This document shows, one piece after another, positions 1 through 7,885 of a DNA stretch of 34,758 nucleotides. Both the position numbers and the translations under genes were made by a program. Under the pieces are notes generated by a model that worked only from the letters and a program-made list of their open reading frames with translations, ran no database searches and had not been told where the DNA came from. Each line of letters opens with the position of its first letter. Within the stretch, counting starts at the first letter, position 1. The stretch is from B73-G16 sp964448445 (lineage in GTDB: Bacteria; Desulfobacterota; B13-G15), in NCBI GenBank assembly GCA_964448445.1, contig CAYVAU010000010.1, forward strand, positions 1 through 34,758, written 5' to 3'.

Positions 1-1179
1 GAGCTTGTTCCCAAGGACGAGGAGATAGTTCACAACCCCGCGCGTTGGGGCGGGGGGAAGATAGGAGAGGAGCGCTCGAGAGCCCATTACCGGCGGCTTC
101 TCACTCAGTCATTCCGGGAGATGGCGAGGGTGGTGAAAGACGATGGGCTTGTGGTGGTGATGTTCACCCACAGAAGCCTTTCCGCTTGGGAGGAGCTCTT
201 GGAGAGCCTTATTGAAGCCGGGCTTTATGCGACCGCTTCCTTCCCTGTGCATACGGAAATGGAAACCTCCACTCACCAGAGAGGAAAAGGGGCGGTAAAG
301 AGCACCATTATCCTCCCCTGTCGGAAGCGCTCGGAGCAGAAGACGGGTTACTTCCACGAGGCGAGGCGGGAGCTTTTGAGGAATCTCAGGGAGAAGCTTG
401 ACGCCTTCTGGAACGCCGGGGTTCGGGGGGCGGATTTCTTCATCTCGGCAATCGGTCCCGCGATTAAGATCTACGGCAAGTACGAGAAGGTCCTCCGGCC
501 CGACGGAAGGGAGGTTACGATCAGGGAGTGGCTTGAGGAGGTTCACAGGATCGTTGCGGATTACTCGCTTGAGAGATTGAACGGGCTTGGGCAGGTGGAT
601 GAGGCCACCCGCTTTTACATCCTGTGGCGCTGGGCTTATGGTGGGGCTTCCCTTGAGTTCGATGACGCCCGCAAGCTTTCGATCGGTGTCGGCGCTGATC
701 TTGAGGCTTTGAGGCGAAGCGGCCTTATATTGGGAAGAGAAGCGATCTTCCTTCCCACCGCTTTGGAGAGATGGAGGGATGCCGTGGCGGCAAAGGCGCG
801 GGTGAAAGCCCTCGAGGAAAGGCAAATCGAAAGCAGGATCTCCCTTATAGATGCCGTTCACATCAGTCTTATCTTGTGGGACAAAGCGGAAGAGGAGGTT
901 TTGGGGCGGTTCCTCCTCCTTTCGGGAATGGGCGAATCGGATGCCTTCTGGCATACCTGCCAGGCGCTCCTTGAGGTGGAGGAGGACTGGCTTAGGCGAG
1001 GTGCTTCCTCCAAAGGCAAAGGGGAGGAAGCTGAGAACGAAGAAGAGGAAGGCAGGGGGCGGGGAGGCGGCGCCGGAGCTTTGGTAAAGGAAGCAACTCT
1101 GCTTCGTCAGTTCCTGAGCGCCCGGGATGGACTTATCCGCCGCGCCCGCCATGAAGGAGAGCAGCTGAGATTGCTTTAA
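1..1179 (+). CDS. DUF1156-type adenine-specific DNA methylase, C-terminal part (5' end outside window)
   Basis: The frame is open from base 1 with no start, so 392 residues of a larger protein are seen; full-length members of this family are usually 800-1000 aa. The visible part begins after the catalytic core. It holds the stretch ending in HNPARWGGGK, the late methylase strand VVKDDGLVVVMFTHRS, and the family-typical tail GADFFISAIGPA followed by ATRFYILWRWAYG. The catalytic N/DPPY motif and DUF1156 N-terminus would lie upstream. A low-complexity Glu/Gly linker (EEEEGRGRGGG) sits near residue 345. DUF1156/COG1743 methylases modify adenine in DNA and occur in defence islands next to DUF499 ATPases, which is exactly the neighbour here, 12 bases downstream. 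The family call is from recognised motifs. The defence role is inferred from the pairing, since the nuclease or helicase partners, if any, are off the window. Confidence 0.82.
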   Translation, partial: ELVPKDEEIVHNPARWGGGKIGEERSRAHYRRLLTQSFREMARVVKDDGLVVVMFTHRSLSAWEELLESLIEAGLYATASFPVHTEMETSTHQRGKGAVKSTIILPCRKRSEQKTGYFHEARRELLRNLREKLDAFWNAGVRGADFFISAIGPAIKIYGKYEKVLRPDGREVTIREWLEEVHRIVADYSLERLNGLGQVDEATRFYILWRWAYGGASLEFDDARKLSIGVGADLEALRRSGLILGREAIFLPTALERWRDAVAAKARVKALEERQIESRISLIDAVHISLILWDKAEEEVLGRFLLLSGMGESDAFWHTCQALLEVEEDWLRRGASSKGKGEEAENEEEEGRGRGGGAGALVKEATLLRQFLSARDGLIRRARHEGEQLRLL

Positions 1180-1191
1180 TGGGGGGAGGCC

Positions 1192-3804
1192 ATGGTTAAG
1201 AGGGTTTGGGAGGTCTGCGAGCCGCATCCTGATGTCTTTGCCCGGGATCCCGATCCCAGTCTTTTCGTCATAAGCCTTCATCAGGTGGAGGAGGGAATAG
1301 CCGACAGGGATTACACTGATCCGGAGCGCTTCTTCGCCAAGACCTACATGACCTCCAGTCTCAAAAACTTGCTTGAGGGCGTCATCGGGAGGCTTGCCGG
1401 AATCGAGGGAAAGGGAGCGCCGGTGCTTCAGCTACAAACTCCTTTCGGTGGGGGAAAGACTCACACTCTGGTCGCTTTCTACCATCTGGCCCATCACCCC
1501 GAGGTGGCTTCCGAGGCGCTGGGGGATATCCTGGATGAGCTGAACCTGAAGTCGGTACCCAATAACATCCGCTGTGTCGTTCTTGATGGTTCCAATTTGA
1601 GTTCCCTTGGGAGAGATATAGACGGGGTCCATCTTCATACCATGTGGGGTGAACTTGCCTATCGGTTAGGAGGGCGAGCTTATTATGAGCGTCTGAGGAG
1701 GGAAGACGAGGCCAAAAGTCCTCCCACTACCTCCCTTATTCAGGAAATTCTTAGAGAAGCTGCACCTGTCCTTATATTGGTGGACGAACTAACCCAGTAT
1801 TTATTAGATGCTGAAAAAGTAAGGATAGGCGATAGCAACCTGCTTATCCAAACAGGGGTGTTCCTGCAGCGCCTTGCCGATGCTGTTCGCAACACTCCAA
1901 AGGTGGTCATGGCCGTTTCCTTGCCAGCATCTCCAAGACAAGTTACCCCTGAGGAGGAGCGGGCCCTTCGCATCCTTGACTTCACCTCTCAAATATTGGG
2001 AAGGACAGAGCTTATAGAGACGCCTGTGGCCAGGGATGAGGTTTTCGAGGTGCTGAAGAGGAGGCTCCTCAGAAACCCCGGAGAGAGGCGTGATGCCAAG
2101 CGGGTGGTGGATGCATACTCCGAATACTATCAGGAATTCGCCCGTTTCTTTCCCGATAAGGTGCGCCGTCCCAATTATCGCGAGAGGATGCAAAAGGCCT
2201 ATCCGTTTCATCCGGAGCTCATTGACTTGCTTTACGAGCGCTGGGGGCCGCATCCCAAGTTCCAGCGCACAAGAGGTGCCCTAAGGCTTCTCGCCCTCGT
2301 GCTTCGAAGGGTCTTCTACCAGAGACCGGGCTCTGCTTTCCTTATCCAGCCGTATAACGTTGACCTGATGGATCGCCACATCCGGGGCGAGGTCGTAAAG
2401 CTTCGCGGGGATGAATTCGATCCAATCGTGACCACGGATATAGGAAGCCGAGCCGGTGAGGTGGAGAGGAATCTCGGAGGCGATTACTCTAAGGAATCCC
2501 TCGCCCGAGGGGCGGCCACCTGCATCTTCCTCTACAGCATCTCCGCCTTCGCCGGGGAAGCCGGAGCTACCGAAGAGGACGTTCGAGTAGCCCTCCTCAG
2601 GCCTGGCATAAATCCCGCCATGTGCTCCGAAGTGCTCTCAAGGCTCCGGGATGTGGACGGCCTTTGGTACCTCTGGTACCGAGATCGCTACTACACATTC
2701 CGAGCTCGCCCCAACTTGACCAAGGTCATACTCGATTACGAAGCTACAATTTCTGAAGACCAAGTGGAAGAAGGCCTCCTGGAGCAGGTTCGTCGTGTGT
2801 CTGGCGAGGGGAAAAGCAAGCTACAGGTTAGGGTCTGGCCACAAACACATGAGCACATTCCCGATTCGGATAAGCCCCAGCTCGTCCTCCTGCCCTTAAC
2901 CCTGAGCGAGAGGGAGAGGGCGGAGGAGTGGATGAAAGAGGTGGTGGGCTACTTTGGCGAGGTTCCCCGTACTTACCGCAACAGTCTCATCTTCCTCGCC
3001 CCTCTGGGGGTCGATTCGGCAAGACTTAAATCCAAAGCCAGAAGGCTTCTGGCGCTCAGGGCCATCAAGTCCTCCGCGCACCGGACGATGGAGGAAGAAG
3101 ATCGCAAAGTATTGGAGGAGCAGCTAAAGCAGATTGAGGGCGAACTGGGAGAGCTCCTCCGCCAAGCTTACAGCCACCTCTACCGCCCATCCCCTGAAGG
3201 AGTAGAGGAGATTCCCTTTGTAAGCCGAGAAAGACACCCGAAGGCCACACTCTCCGAGCAAGTGGAGGCGGTTCTTCGGGAGCAGGGAATTTTGGTGGAA
3301 TCTTTAGATCCGCAATATCTCATAGATCGAGTTCTGAAGGGCAGGCAGGATGTGTCCATCGCCGAAGTGGAGGCCAAGATCTTGGGGAGCTCGGGAGAGG
3401 AGCCCATCCTCATCGAAGGAAAGGATAGCGTGGCGAAATCCGTTCAAGAGGCCGTGCGTGATGGCAGGATGGGCGTGGAAGTGGAAGGAGAAATCCTGAC
3501 GGGCGCGGAAGTAACACAGGAGCACCTTCAGAAAGGCCGCCTCACCACTCAAGTAAGACCTCCTTCCAAGGAAGAACCCGCCGAGCCTCAATATTTCGGC
3601 ATCCGTATCGAGACCAGCCCCTCGATGCTCTATCCCCTTCTCAAAGCCGCCGAGTTCCTGAGGAACATACAGGGGCAGGCGGTGTTAGAGGTAAGAGACT
3701 TGACAGGAGGCAGGGATCTGAAGAAAGTCGAGAAAGAGCTTAAGAAGCTCGTCGAGGATTACAAATTAACCCACGAATGGCTTTCGAATCGGGAAGAAAC
3801 CTAA
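1192..3804 (+). CDS. DUF499 family AAA-type ATPase, probable defence-system partner of the DUF1156 methylase
   Basis: This 870-aa protein has an ATG start behind a GGGGGGAGG ribosome site. A Walker A loop, PFGGGKTHT, lies near residues 83-92, and a Walker B strand, VLILVDEL, near 190-200. A sensor-like strand (KVVMAVSLPAS) follows. The next region, YPFHPELIDLLYERW then RTRGALRLLALVLRR, is characteristic of DUF499/COG1483 proteins, which are related to the BrxC/PglY ATPases of BREX. The C-terminal 250 residues contain acidic coiled-coil-like stretches and no motif I can name. The family is known from methylase-linked defence islands, where the ATPase is thought to drive sensing or translocation on DNA. 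The DNA role here is inferred. The gene closes the + strand cassette and faces rtcA across 67 bases. All nucleotide-binding residues that I can recognise are intact, so nothing suggests decay. Confidence 0.85.
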   Translation: MVKRVWEVCEPHPDVFARDPDPSLFVISLHQVEEGIADRDYTDPERFFAKTYMTSSLKNLLEGVIGRLAGIEGKGAPVLQLQTPFGGGKTHTLVAFYHLAHHPEVASEALGDILDELNLKSVPNNIRCVVLDGSNLSSLGRDIDGVHLHTMWGELAYRLGGRAYYERLRREDEAKSPPTTSLIQEILREAAPVLILVDELTQYLLDAEKVRIGDSNLLIQTGVFLQRLADAVRNTPKVVMAVSLPASPRQVTPEEERALRILDFTSQILGRTELIETPVARDEVFEVLKRRLLRNPGERRDAKRVVDAYSEYYQEFARFFPDKVRRPNYRERMQKAYPFHPELIDLLYERWGPHPKFQRTRGALRLLALVLRRVFYQRPGSAFLIQPYNVDLMDRHIRGEVVKLRGDEFDPIVTTDIGSRAGEVERNLGGDYSKESLARGAATCIFLYSISAFAGEAGATEEDVRVALLRPGINPAMCSEVLSRLRDVDGLWYLWYRDRYYTFRARPNLTKVILDYEATISEDQVEEGLLEQVRRVSGEGKSKLQVRVWPQTHEHIPDSDKPQLVLLPLTLSERERAEEWMKEVVGYFGEVPRTYRNSLIFLAPLGVDSARLKSKARRLLALRAIKSSAHRTMEEEDRKVLEEQLKQIEGELGELLRQAYSHLYRPSPEGVEEIPFVSRERHPKATLSEQVEAVLREQGILVESLDPQYLIDRVLKGRQDVSIAEVEAKILGSSGEEPILIEGKDSVAKSVQEAVRDGRMGVEVEGEILTGAEVTQEHLQKGRLTTQVRPPSKEEPAEPQYFGIRIETSPSMLYPLLKAAEFLRNIQGQAVLEVRDLTGGRDLKKVEKELKKLVEDYKLTHEWLSNREET

Positions 3805-3811
3805 TCCCGAT
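3788..3811 (+). terminator. Weak inverted repeat across the stop of the DUF499 gene
   Basis: ATCGGGA (3788-3794) and TCCCGAT (3805-3811) form a perfect 7-bp stem with a 10-base loop that includes the TAA stop. There is no T-run after it, so it is not a classical intrinsic terminator. It lies at the convergent junction with rtcA and may slow or end transcription. The remaining bases to 3871 show nothing else. Confidence 0.25.
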
Positions 3812-3871
3812 GGTAATCAACGCATTCCTTGCCAGAGCTTATCTCGCGGATCAACTTCTCCGGGGAAATTC

Positions 3872-4900
3872 TTAGCCTTTTGTTCTAACGATCCACCTTC
3901 CCCCTTCCCTTTGCAGCTCAAGGGGTCTGCAGTGGGGGAAGTGTCCGATCACCCAGAGGTTTGTCTCCAGATGGCTTGTGGGCTCCGAAATCGAGACAAT
4001 GGAAGGCCCTTTGGCGATGGCCAGAAAGGGAAGGATTTGGTCGGCCAGGTGTCGGTCCAGGGCGGCCCCGGAATCCAGCTCTCGAAGGAGGGAGAGGGCC
4101 GCTTCCTCTCCCACCGTTTCCGCCCTCTTTCCCCTTTCCCCCAGGGAATTGGCACCGAGGATGCTGCCCTCGCAGAGGGCCCAAAGATCCATGCCGGATC
4201 CGGGTGATGGAGTTTCCTCATAACGGACCCTGATTTCGGCCTCCATTCCCTTCTTGCGGAGAACCGAGAGGGCCGCTTCCCTTTGCCTTTCTGCCACCCT
4301 CCTTGATTGCAGGGATTTTGAAGCATGGGATACACCGTAGATCCCGAGCACCTCCCCCCTCTCCCGAAGGTCCACCCCCTGAAGTTCGGCTCCGCGTGCC
4401 GAAAAGGAGATCATTCCGCCTCCCTTGGGATAGTACCCCCTTTTGAGCAGCTGAATTTCGGCCTTAAAACCCATCCTGTAAAGGATGGGCAGCAGCACCT
4501 CCTTCATGTAAAGGACCGTGGGGGCCCATTTGACATCCGTGCCGCCTGTGATCGTCAAGGTGAGCCTCGAAGGAAGTCCCACACAGGCGGGCATCAAGGT
4601 CTGCAGGACCAAGCCGATGGCCCCCGCGGTTCCCACATCGATTCTGTAACTTCCTCCCCTGAGCCTCCCGGGGATAAAGGTGAGGGTTTCGGAACCGACC
4701 TGTAGGCCCTCTGCCTCGCCCCGGCAGATCCTGAGCAAGGCCTTTATACCTGCCACATGCTGAGCTTTGAGACCGGGGGAGGGACGCCCCTGCCTTATCC
4801 TTTCGATCCTGCAGGGGACCCCCAGTAGGGCCGAAAGGCCCACGGCCGTTCTCACTATCTGGCCCCCACCTTCTCCATAGGAACCATCCAGTACTATCAC
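3872..4900 (-). CDS. rtcA: RNA 3'-terminal phosphate cyclase RtcA
   Basis: This 342-aa protein converts an RNA 3'-phosphate to a 2',3'-cyclic phosphate using ATP via a covalent His-AMP intermediate. Family hallmarks are the N-terminal DGSYGEGGGQIVRTAVGLSA, the RPSPGLKAQH block, GTAGAIGLVLQTLMP, the GGTDVKWAP block and HLADQILPFLA. His310 in SHLETN aligns by position with the catalytic His309 of E. coli RtcA. Length is normal. The start is GTG at 4900, sharing GTGA with the stop of the preceding gene, so it should be translationally coupled to it. No rtcB ligase or rtcR regulator is visible. Its place as last gene of a dehydratase-family operon is unexpected. Function of the enzyme is secure; why it is here is not known. 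Confidence 0.95.
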   Translation of the reverse strand: MIVLDGSYGEGGGQIVRTAVGLSALLGVPCRIERIRQGRPSPGLKAQHVAGIKALLRICRGEAEGLQVGSETLTFIPGRLRGGSYRIDVGTAGAIGLVLQTLMPACVGLPSRLTLTITGGTDVKWAPTVLYMKEVLLPILYRMGFKAEIQLLKRGYYPKGGGMISFSARGAELQGVDLRERGEVLGIYGVSHASKSLQSRRVAERQREAALSVLRKKGMEAEIRVRYEETPSPGSGMDLWALCEGSILGANSLGERGKRAETVGEEAALSLLRELDSGAALDRHLADQILPFLAIAKGPSIVSISEPTSHLETNLWVIGHFPHCRPLELQREGGRWIVRTKG

Positions 4901-5880
4901 CGCCTAAGCCTCAGGGTCTCAAGGAAGGCTTCCAGCCGCAGTTCGGTCCTCACATCGAGGGCCCCTGGCCTGTCTCCTTCGAGGGTGAGGATCGGGAGCC
5001 TGACCTCCTTTCGGAGCAACATGTCCTGGATCTGTCGGTAGCAAAAGGATTGCACATAATGAATCAGGCCGTCGATCTGTCTTTTTTCGATCTCACGTTT
5101 TATGTCCTCGAGGCGGTAGAAAAACGAATAGGGGTAGGTATAAAGGAGGTATTGCTCTATCAGGTCATCAGTATCGAAGGGCATGCTGAATTGGCGCTGG
5201 ATCTCGTTGTAAACGATCCTGGCACCCCTTTCTTCCACCTTCTGGTAAAGGTCCGAAAAGATGGGGGGTACCCCGACATAGCCCAGGCGTATCTCCTCTT
5301 TGAAGGGCTTACGTGTCTCTGCCTTCTTGATAAATTCCTCGAGCTCCAGCTTGAAGGCTTCGGGGTCACCTTTCATATCGCTGGTGCTGACCAAAAACAG
5401 ATGGTCCTCGTATCCGCTCACCACCCCTTCCTCCCAACAGAGCCTATCCACCTCATGGGCAAGCCTCCTTATGGAGTCGAGGTATTCCTTCGTCCTTTGG
5501 ACCTCATTCCACCCTACCCCGAAATAGGCCATCATAGTCTCTATCTGGGCCTTCAAAAGTTCCCTTGAGCGATCATAAGGGTAGGCAAAGGGGAAGACCC
5601 TTACCCCTTGGGACTCAAGGACCTCTATGAGGGCATGGGTATTGCTGCAATCCCCTTGGGTTACCGCCACAACCTCCTCTATTCCCCTTTCCTTGACAAC
5701 CCCCCAGATCCCCTTGATCCAGCTGCAGGTGTTTCTGGGAAAACCTATCCTTTCGGCCTCATGGACGAGCTTTTCGGGATCCGGGGAGGTGATAAAGAGG
5801 TTATTCAGATCCAGGGGGGTGGCCCCGGAGGCGTAGATGACCTCAATGGGCACCGTGGTCGTAAGCCCCACAACCCTCAC
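4897..5880 (-). CDS. 2-hydroxyacyl-CoA dehydratase-family Fe-S protein (HgdB/COG1775-like), short form
   Basis: This 327-aa protein belongs to the dehydratase D-component family whose members hold a [4Fe-4S] or double-cubane cluster and take electrons from an ATP-driven activator. Three cysteines sit where the family places cluster ligands: Cys52 (RNTCSWIKG), Cys78 (TQGDCSNTH) and Cys280 (VQSFCYRQIQD). The family-typical end motif LTLEGDRPGALDVRTELRLEAF is visible in parts (LEGDRPG near 300, then RTELRLEAFLE). Length is below the 370-480 aa usual for HgdA/HgdB. I chose GTG at 5880 because it shares GTGA with the activator stop and gives a natural N-terminus; the longer frame upstream only reads through the activator gene. 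It lies directly after the activator, so it is the best candidate for the activator's direct partner. The substrate cannot be told from sequence. Confidence 0.82.
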   Translation of the reverse strand: MRVVGLTTTVPIEVIYASGATPLDLNNLFITSPDPEKLVHEAERIGFPRNTCSWIKGIWGVVKERGIEEVVAVTQGDCSNTHALIEVLESQGVRVFPFAYPYDRSRELLKAQIETMMAYFGVGWNEVQRTKEYLDSIRRLAHEVDRLCWEEGVVSGYEDHLFLVSTSDMKGDPEAFKLELEEFIKKAETRKPFKEEIRLGYVGVPPIFSDLYQKVEERGARIVYNEIQRQFSMPFDTDDLIEQYLLYTYPYSFFYRLEDIKREIEKRQIDGLIHYVQSFCYRQIQDMLLRKEVRLPILTLEGDRPGALDVRTELRLEAFLETLRLRR

Positions 5881-6653
5881 CAATCGATCTCCTGGGCCAG
5901 AAGGGCTGCCCCAAGGGCCCCCACCGTTTGGGGATCGGGAGGGATGAGGAGCTTTTTTCCGAGCACCTCCTGCAGGGCCCTGATCATACCCCGGTTTTTG
6001 GCAACCCCCCCGGTGAAAGCTATCGGTTCCCCCTGAGGCACCCTCTTGACCATGGAGGAAATCCTCCTGGCAATGGCCAGGTGCAGTCCCCACACGATCT
6101 TCTCCCTCGGGATTCCTTCGGCGATCAGGGATATCACCTCACTTTCGGCAAAGACCGTGCACATGCTCGATATAGGGACTGCCTCCCGGGCCCTGAGGGC
6201 TTCAGTGGCCATTTCCTCCAGATCGAGGTCCATGGCCTGAGCCATCACCTCCAGGAACCTCCCTGTTCCGGCGGCGCACTTGTCGTTCATCACGAAGTCC
6301 AGGACCCCTCCCCTGTCCTCAAGGGCAATGACCTTTGCATCCTGTCCCCCCATATCTATGACCATTCTCACCCCGGGAAAGCAAAAGGAGGCCCCTCGGG
6401 CGTGACAGGTTATCTCGGTGAACTCCCTGTGGGCGAAGGGAACCCGTTTGCGACCGTAACCGGTGGAGATCACCCTTTTCACATCCCCAAACTTCGCCCC
6501 GGCTACCTCCAGAGCCCTCTGGAAACAGCGCCATGAAGCTCCACGGGGATCAGAGCCCGTAAGGAGGATTTCGGAGGAAAGCACCTTTTCCCCCTCCACG
6601 ATCACCACCTTGGTGGTCCTTGAGCCCACGTCTATGCCCGCATAAAGCGCCAT
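5877..6653 (-). CDS. 2-hydroxyacyl-CoA dehydratase activator (HgdC-type ASKHA ATPase)
   Basis: This 258-aa protein matches the length of HgdC-type activators, which are homodimers with one shared [4Fe-4S] cluster that inject a low-potential electron into a dehydratase or reductase by hydrolysing ATP. The phosphate-binding loop GIDVGSRTTKVVIV is at residues 6-19 and DMGGQDAKVI at 100-109. Cluster ligands are Cys126 (NDKCAAGTGRF) and Cys165 (SSMCTVFAESE), and the adenosine loop FTGGVAKNRGM is near 224. All expected residues are present. The ATG start overlaps the upstream gene by 22 bases, and its stop shares GTGA with the downstream gene. It is the only activator for three dehydratase-family proteins, which is unusual. 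Related proteins also serve benzoyl-CoA reductases and double-cubane-cluster proteins, so the pathway remains open. Confidence 0.93.
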   Translation of the reverse strand: MALYAGIDVGSRTTKVVIVEGEKVLSSEILLTGSDPRGASWRCFQRALEVAGAKFGDVKRVISTGYGRKRVPFAHREFTEITCHARGASFCFPGVRMVIDMGGQDAKVIALEDRGGVLDFVMNDKCAAGTGRFLEVMAQAMDLDLEEMATEALRAREAVPISSMCTVFAESEVISLIAEGIPREKIVWGLHLAIARRISSMVKRVPQGEPIAFTGGVAKNRGMIRALQEVLGKKLLIPPDPQTVGALGAALLAQEIDW

Positions 6654-7885
6654 CGCTGTTGCAGCACCTCCAAGAAGGCCTGTAGCCTCGTCATGGTCTG
6701 TCCAGGGGAGTAATTGTCGGGATCAGCACCATCTCCGGGCAGGATCAGGTAAGGGATTCCCCTCCCTTTTACCACCTCCCCTATGACCATTGCGCCTGCG
6801 GTAGATTGCCTGCAACCCCAGTGGGAGAAGTGGATCACCCCGTGGATCCGGTAATCCTCAATGAGCCTCTCCACCAGTTCGATCCTCCCCTCGATGGGTC
6901 CTCCCCATGGATTGGCACAGATCTTTTCGGCCAGCTCGTCGAAGGGATCATCGCCTCGAGTTATCGGCCACCAAGGGTAATTGACCTCCTCATAGGCGAT
7001 CGCCACACCCCTTTCATTCAGGAAGGATATTATGGGGTTGGGATAATATGGCCTTATGTGATGGAGCCACAGGACCCTGAAGCGTTCCTCCTTGAGGTAA
7101 CCCCTTGATTTCCTCACCCTTTCAAGGATGCGATCCCTTAAGGCCTCAAAAAACCTCAATCCCCTTCCGGTCCCCAGGGACCAAAAGGACATCCCGGCCA
7201 CATAGCTCATCCCCTCACTTCCGGGGAAGGGGGCCGGAACGGCCCTTCTGAGCTTTGCCACCTCCCTCATAACGGACTCGGTCCTTCTGGAAATCTCGAG
7301 GCTATTCTTGAGTTCTCCCAAAGGGGTCCTTATGCCCAAAAGGCACCTCGCTTCCTCGAAGATCTCGGTGAGCTGATCCTTAACGTAGATCTTGGCCCTC
7401 TTGTCCTTGCGGTAGGGCACATCGAGCAACAGATGGGGGACGCCCGTCCTGTCCGAAAGGGCTTCATAAAAGGCCTTCGTGCCATCGCATATCTGCGAGC
7501 AGCTTATGATGAGGTCAGGGGCAGGCAGCACTTCATAATCCAGAAGCCCCATGGCACAGCGATAAAAAGAACAGACATCGGTCGAAAGCAGAGAGCTGCC
7601 CTTCGAGATCGGTCCCCGCGTCCAGTTGAAGTAGGCCACAATGGCCGAGAATAACTCCGGCAAAAAGGGCACGGCCCCGAGGCCATAAATGAACTCAACC
7701 GGAAAGAAGCTGTTGATCCATACAACCGGCCTCTTCCTCCTTGATGCCTCACCGAGCACCCAGCACAGGAATTCCACCCAGAGGGTGAAGGGACGGTTGC
7801 GCTCCCGCGATACATAGAGGCAGGCCAAGGGTTTCAGCACCCTCCAGAAGTTCGGACTTCGCAGGGCCTTATACAGGAGCCTCAC
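6632..7885 (-). CDS. 2-hydroxyacyl-CoA dehydratase-family Fe-S protein, large subunit-like
   Basis: This 417-aa protein resembles the HgdA/FldB/BcrB-like group (PF06050). Likely cluster ligands, numbered from the GTG start used here, are Cys105 (STDVCSFYRC), Cys133 (CSQICDGTKAFYE) and Cys358 (SHWGCRQSTAG). The usual N-terminal Cys of the 'C-S/T-Y-V-P' motif is replaced: the matching site reads INSFFPVEFIYG. A C-terminal LPGDGADPDNYSPGQTMTRLQAF completes the fold; it is seen here as LPGDGADPDNY and TRLQAFLE. Start choice: GTG at 7885 shares GTGA with the preceding stop and has GGAGAGG about 5 bases upstream; GTG at 7891 is possible but has no spacing to its ribosome site. It overlaps the activator start by 22 bases. 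It probably forms a heteromer with the 315- or 327-aa paralogue. Substrate is unknown. Confidence 0.83.
   Translation of the reverse strand: MRLLYKALRSPNFWRVLKPLACLYVSRERNRPFTLWVEFLCWVLGEASRRKRPVVWINSFFPVEFIYGLGAVPFLPELFSAIVAYFNWTRGPISKGSSLLSTDVCSFYRCAMGLLDYEVLPAPDLIISCSQICDGTKAFYEALSDRTGVPHLLLDVPYRKDKRAKIYVKDQLTEIFEEARCLLGIRTPLGELKNSLEISRRTESVMREVAKLRRAVPAPFPGSEGMSYVAGMSFWSLGTGRGLRFFEALRDRILERVRKSRGYLKEERFRVLWLHHIRPYYPNPIISFLNERGVAIAYEEVNYPWWPITRGDDPFDELAEKICANPWGGPIEGRIELVERLIEDYRIHGVIHFSHWGCRQSTAGAMVIGEVVKGRGIPYLILPGDGADPDNYSPGQTMTRLQAFLEVLQQRWRFMRA

Noticed and set aside
109..1281. 390-aa open frame on the - strand opposite the methylase
   Set aside because: It is the antisense of the methylase; the + strand has recognisable family motifs and the opposite frame has none.
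5881..6093. Extra 71 codons at the N-terminus of the dehydratase gene at 4897-5880
   Set aside because: They read the activator gene out of frame; the GTG at 5880 within the activator stop gives the family N-terminus.
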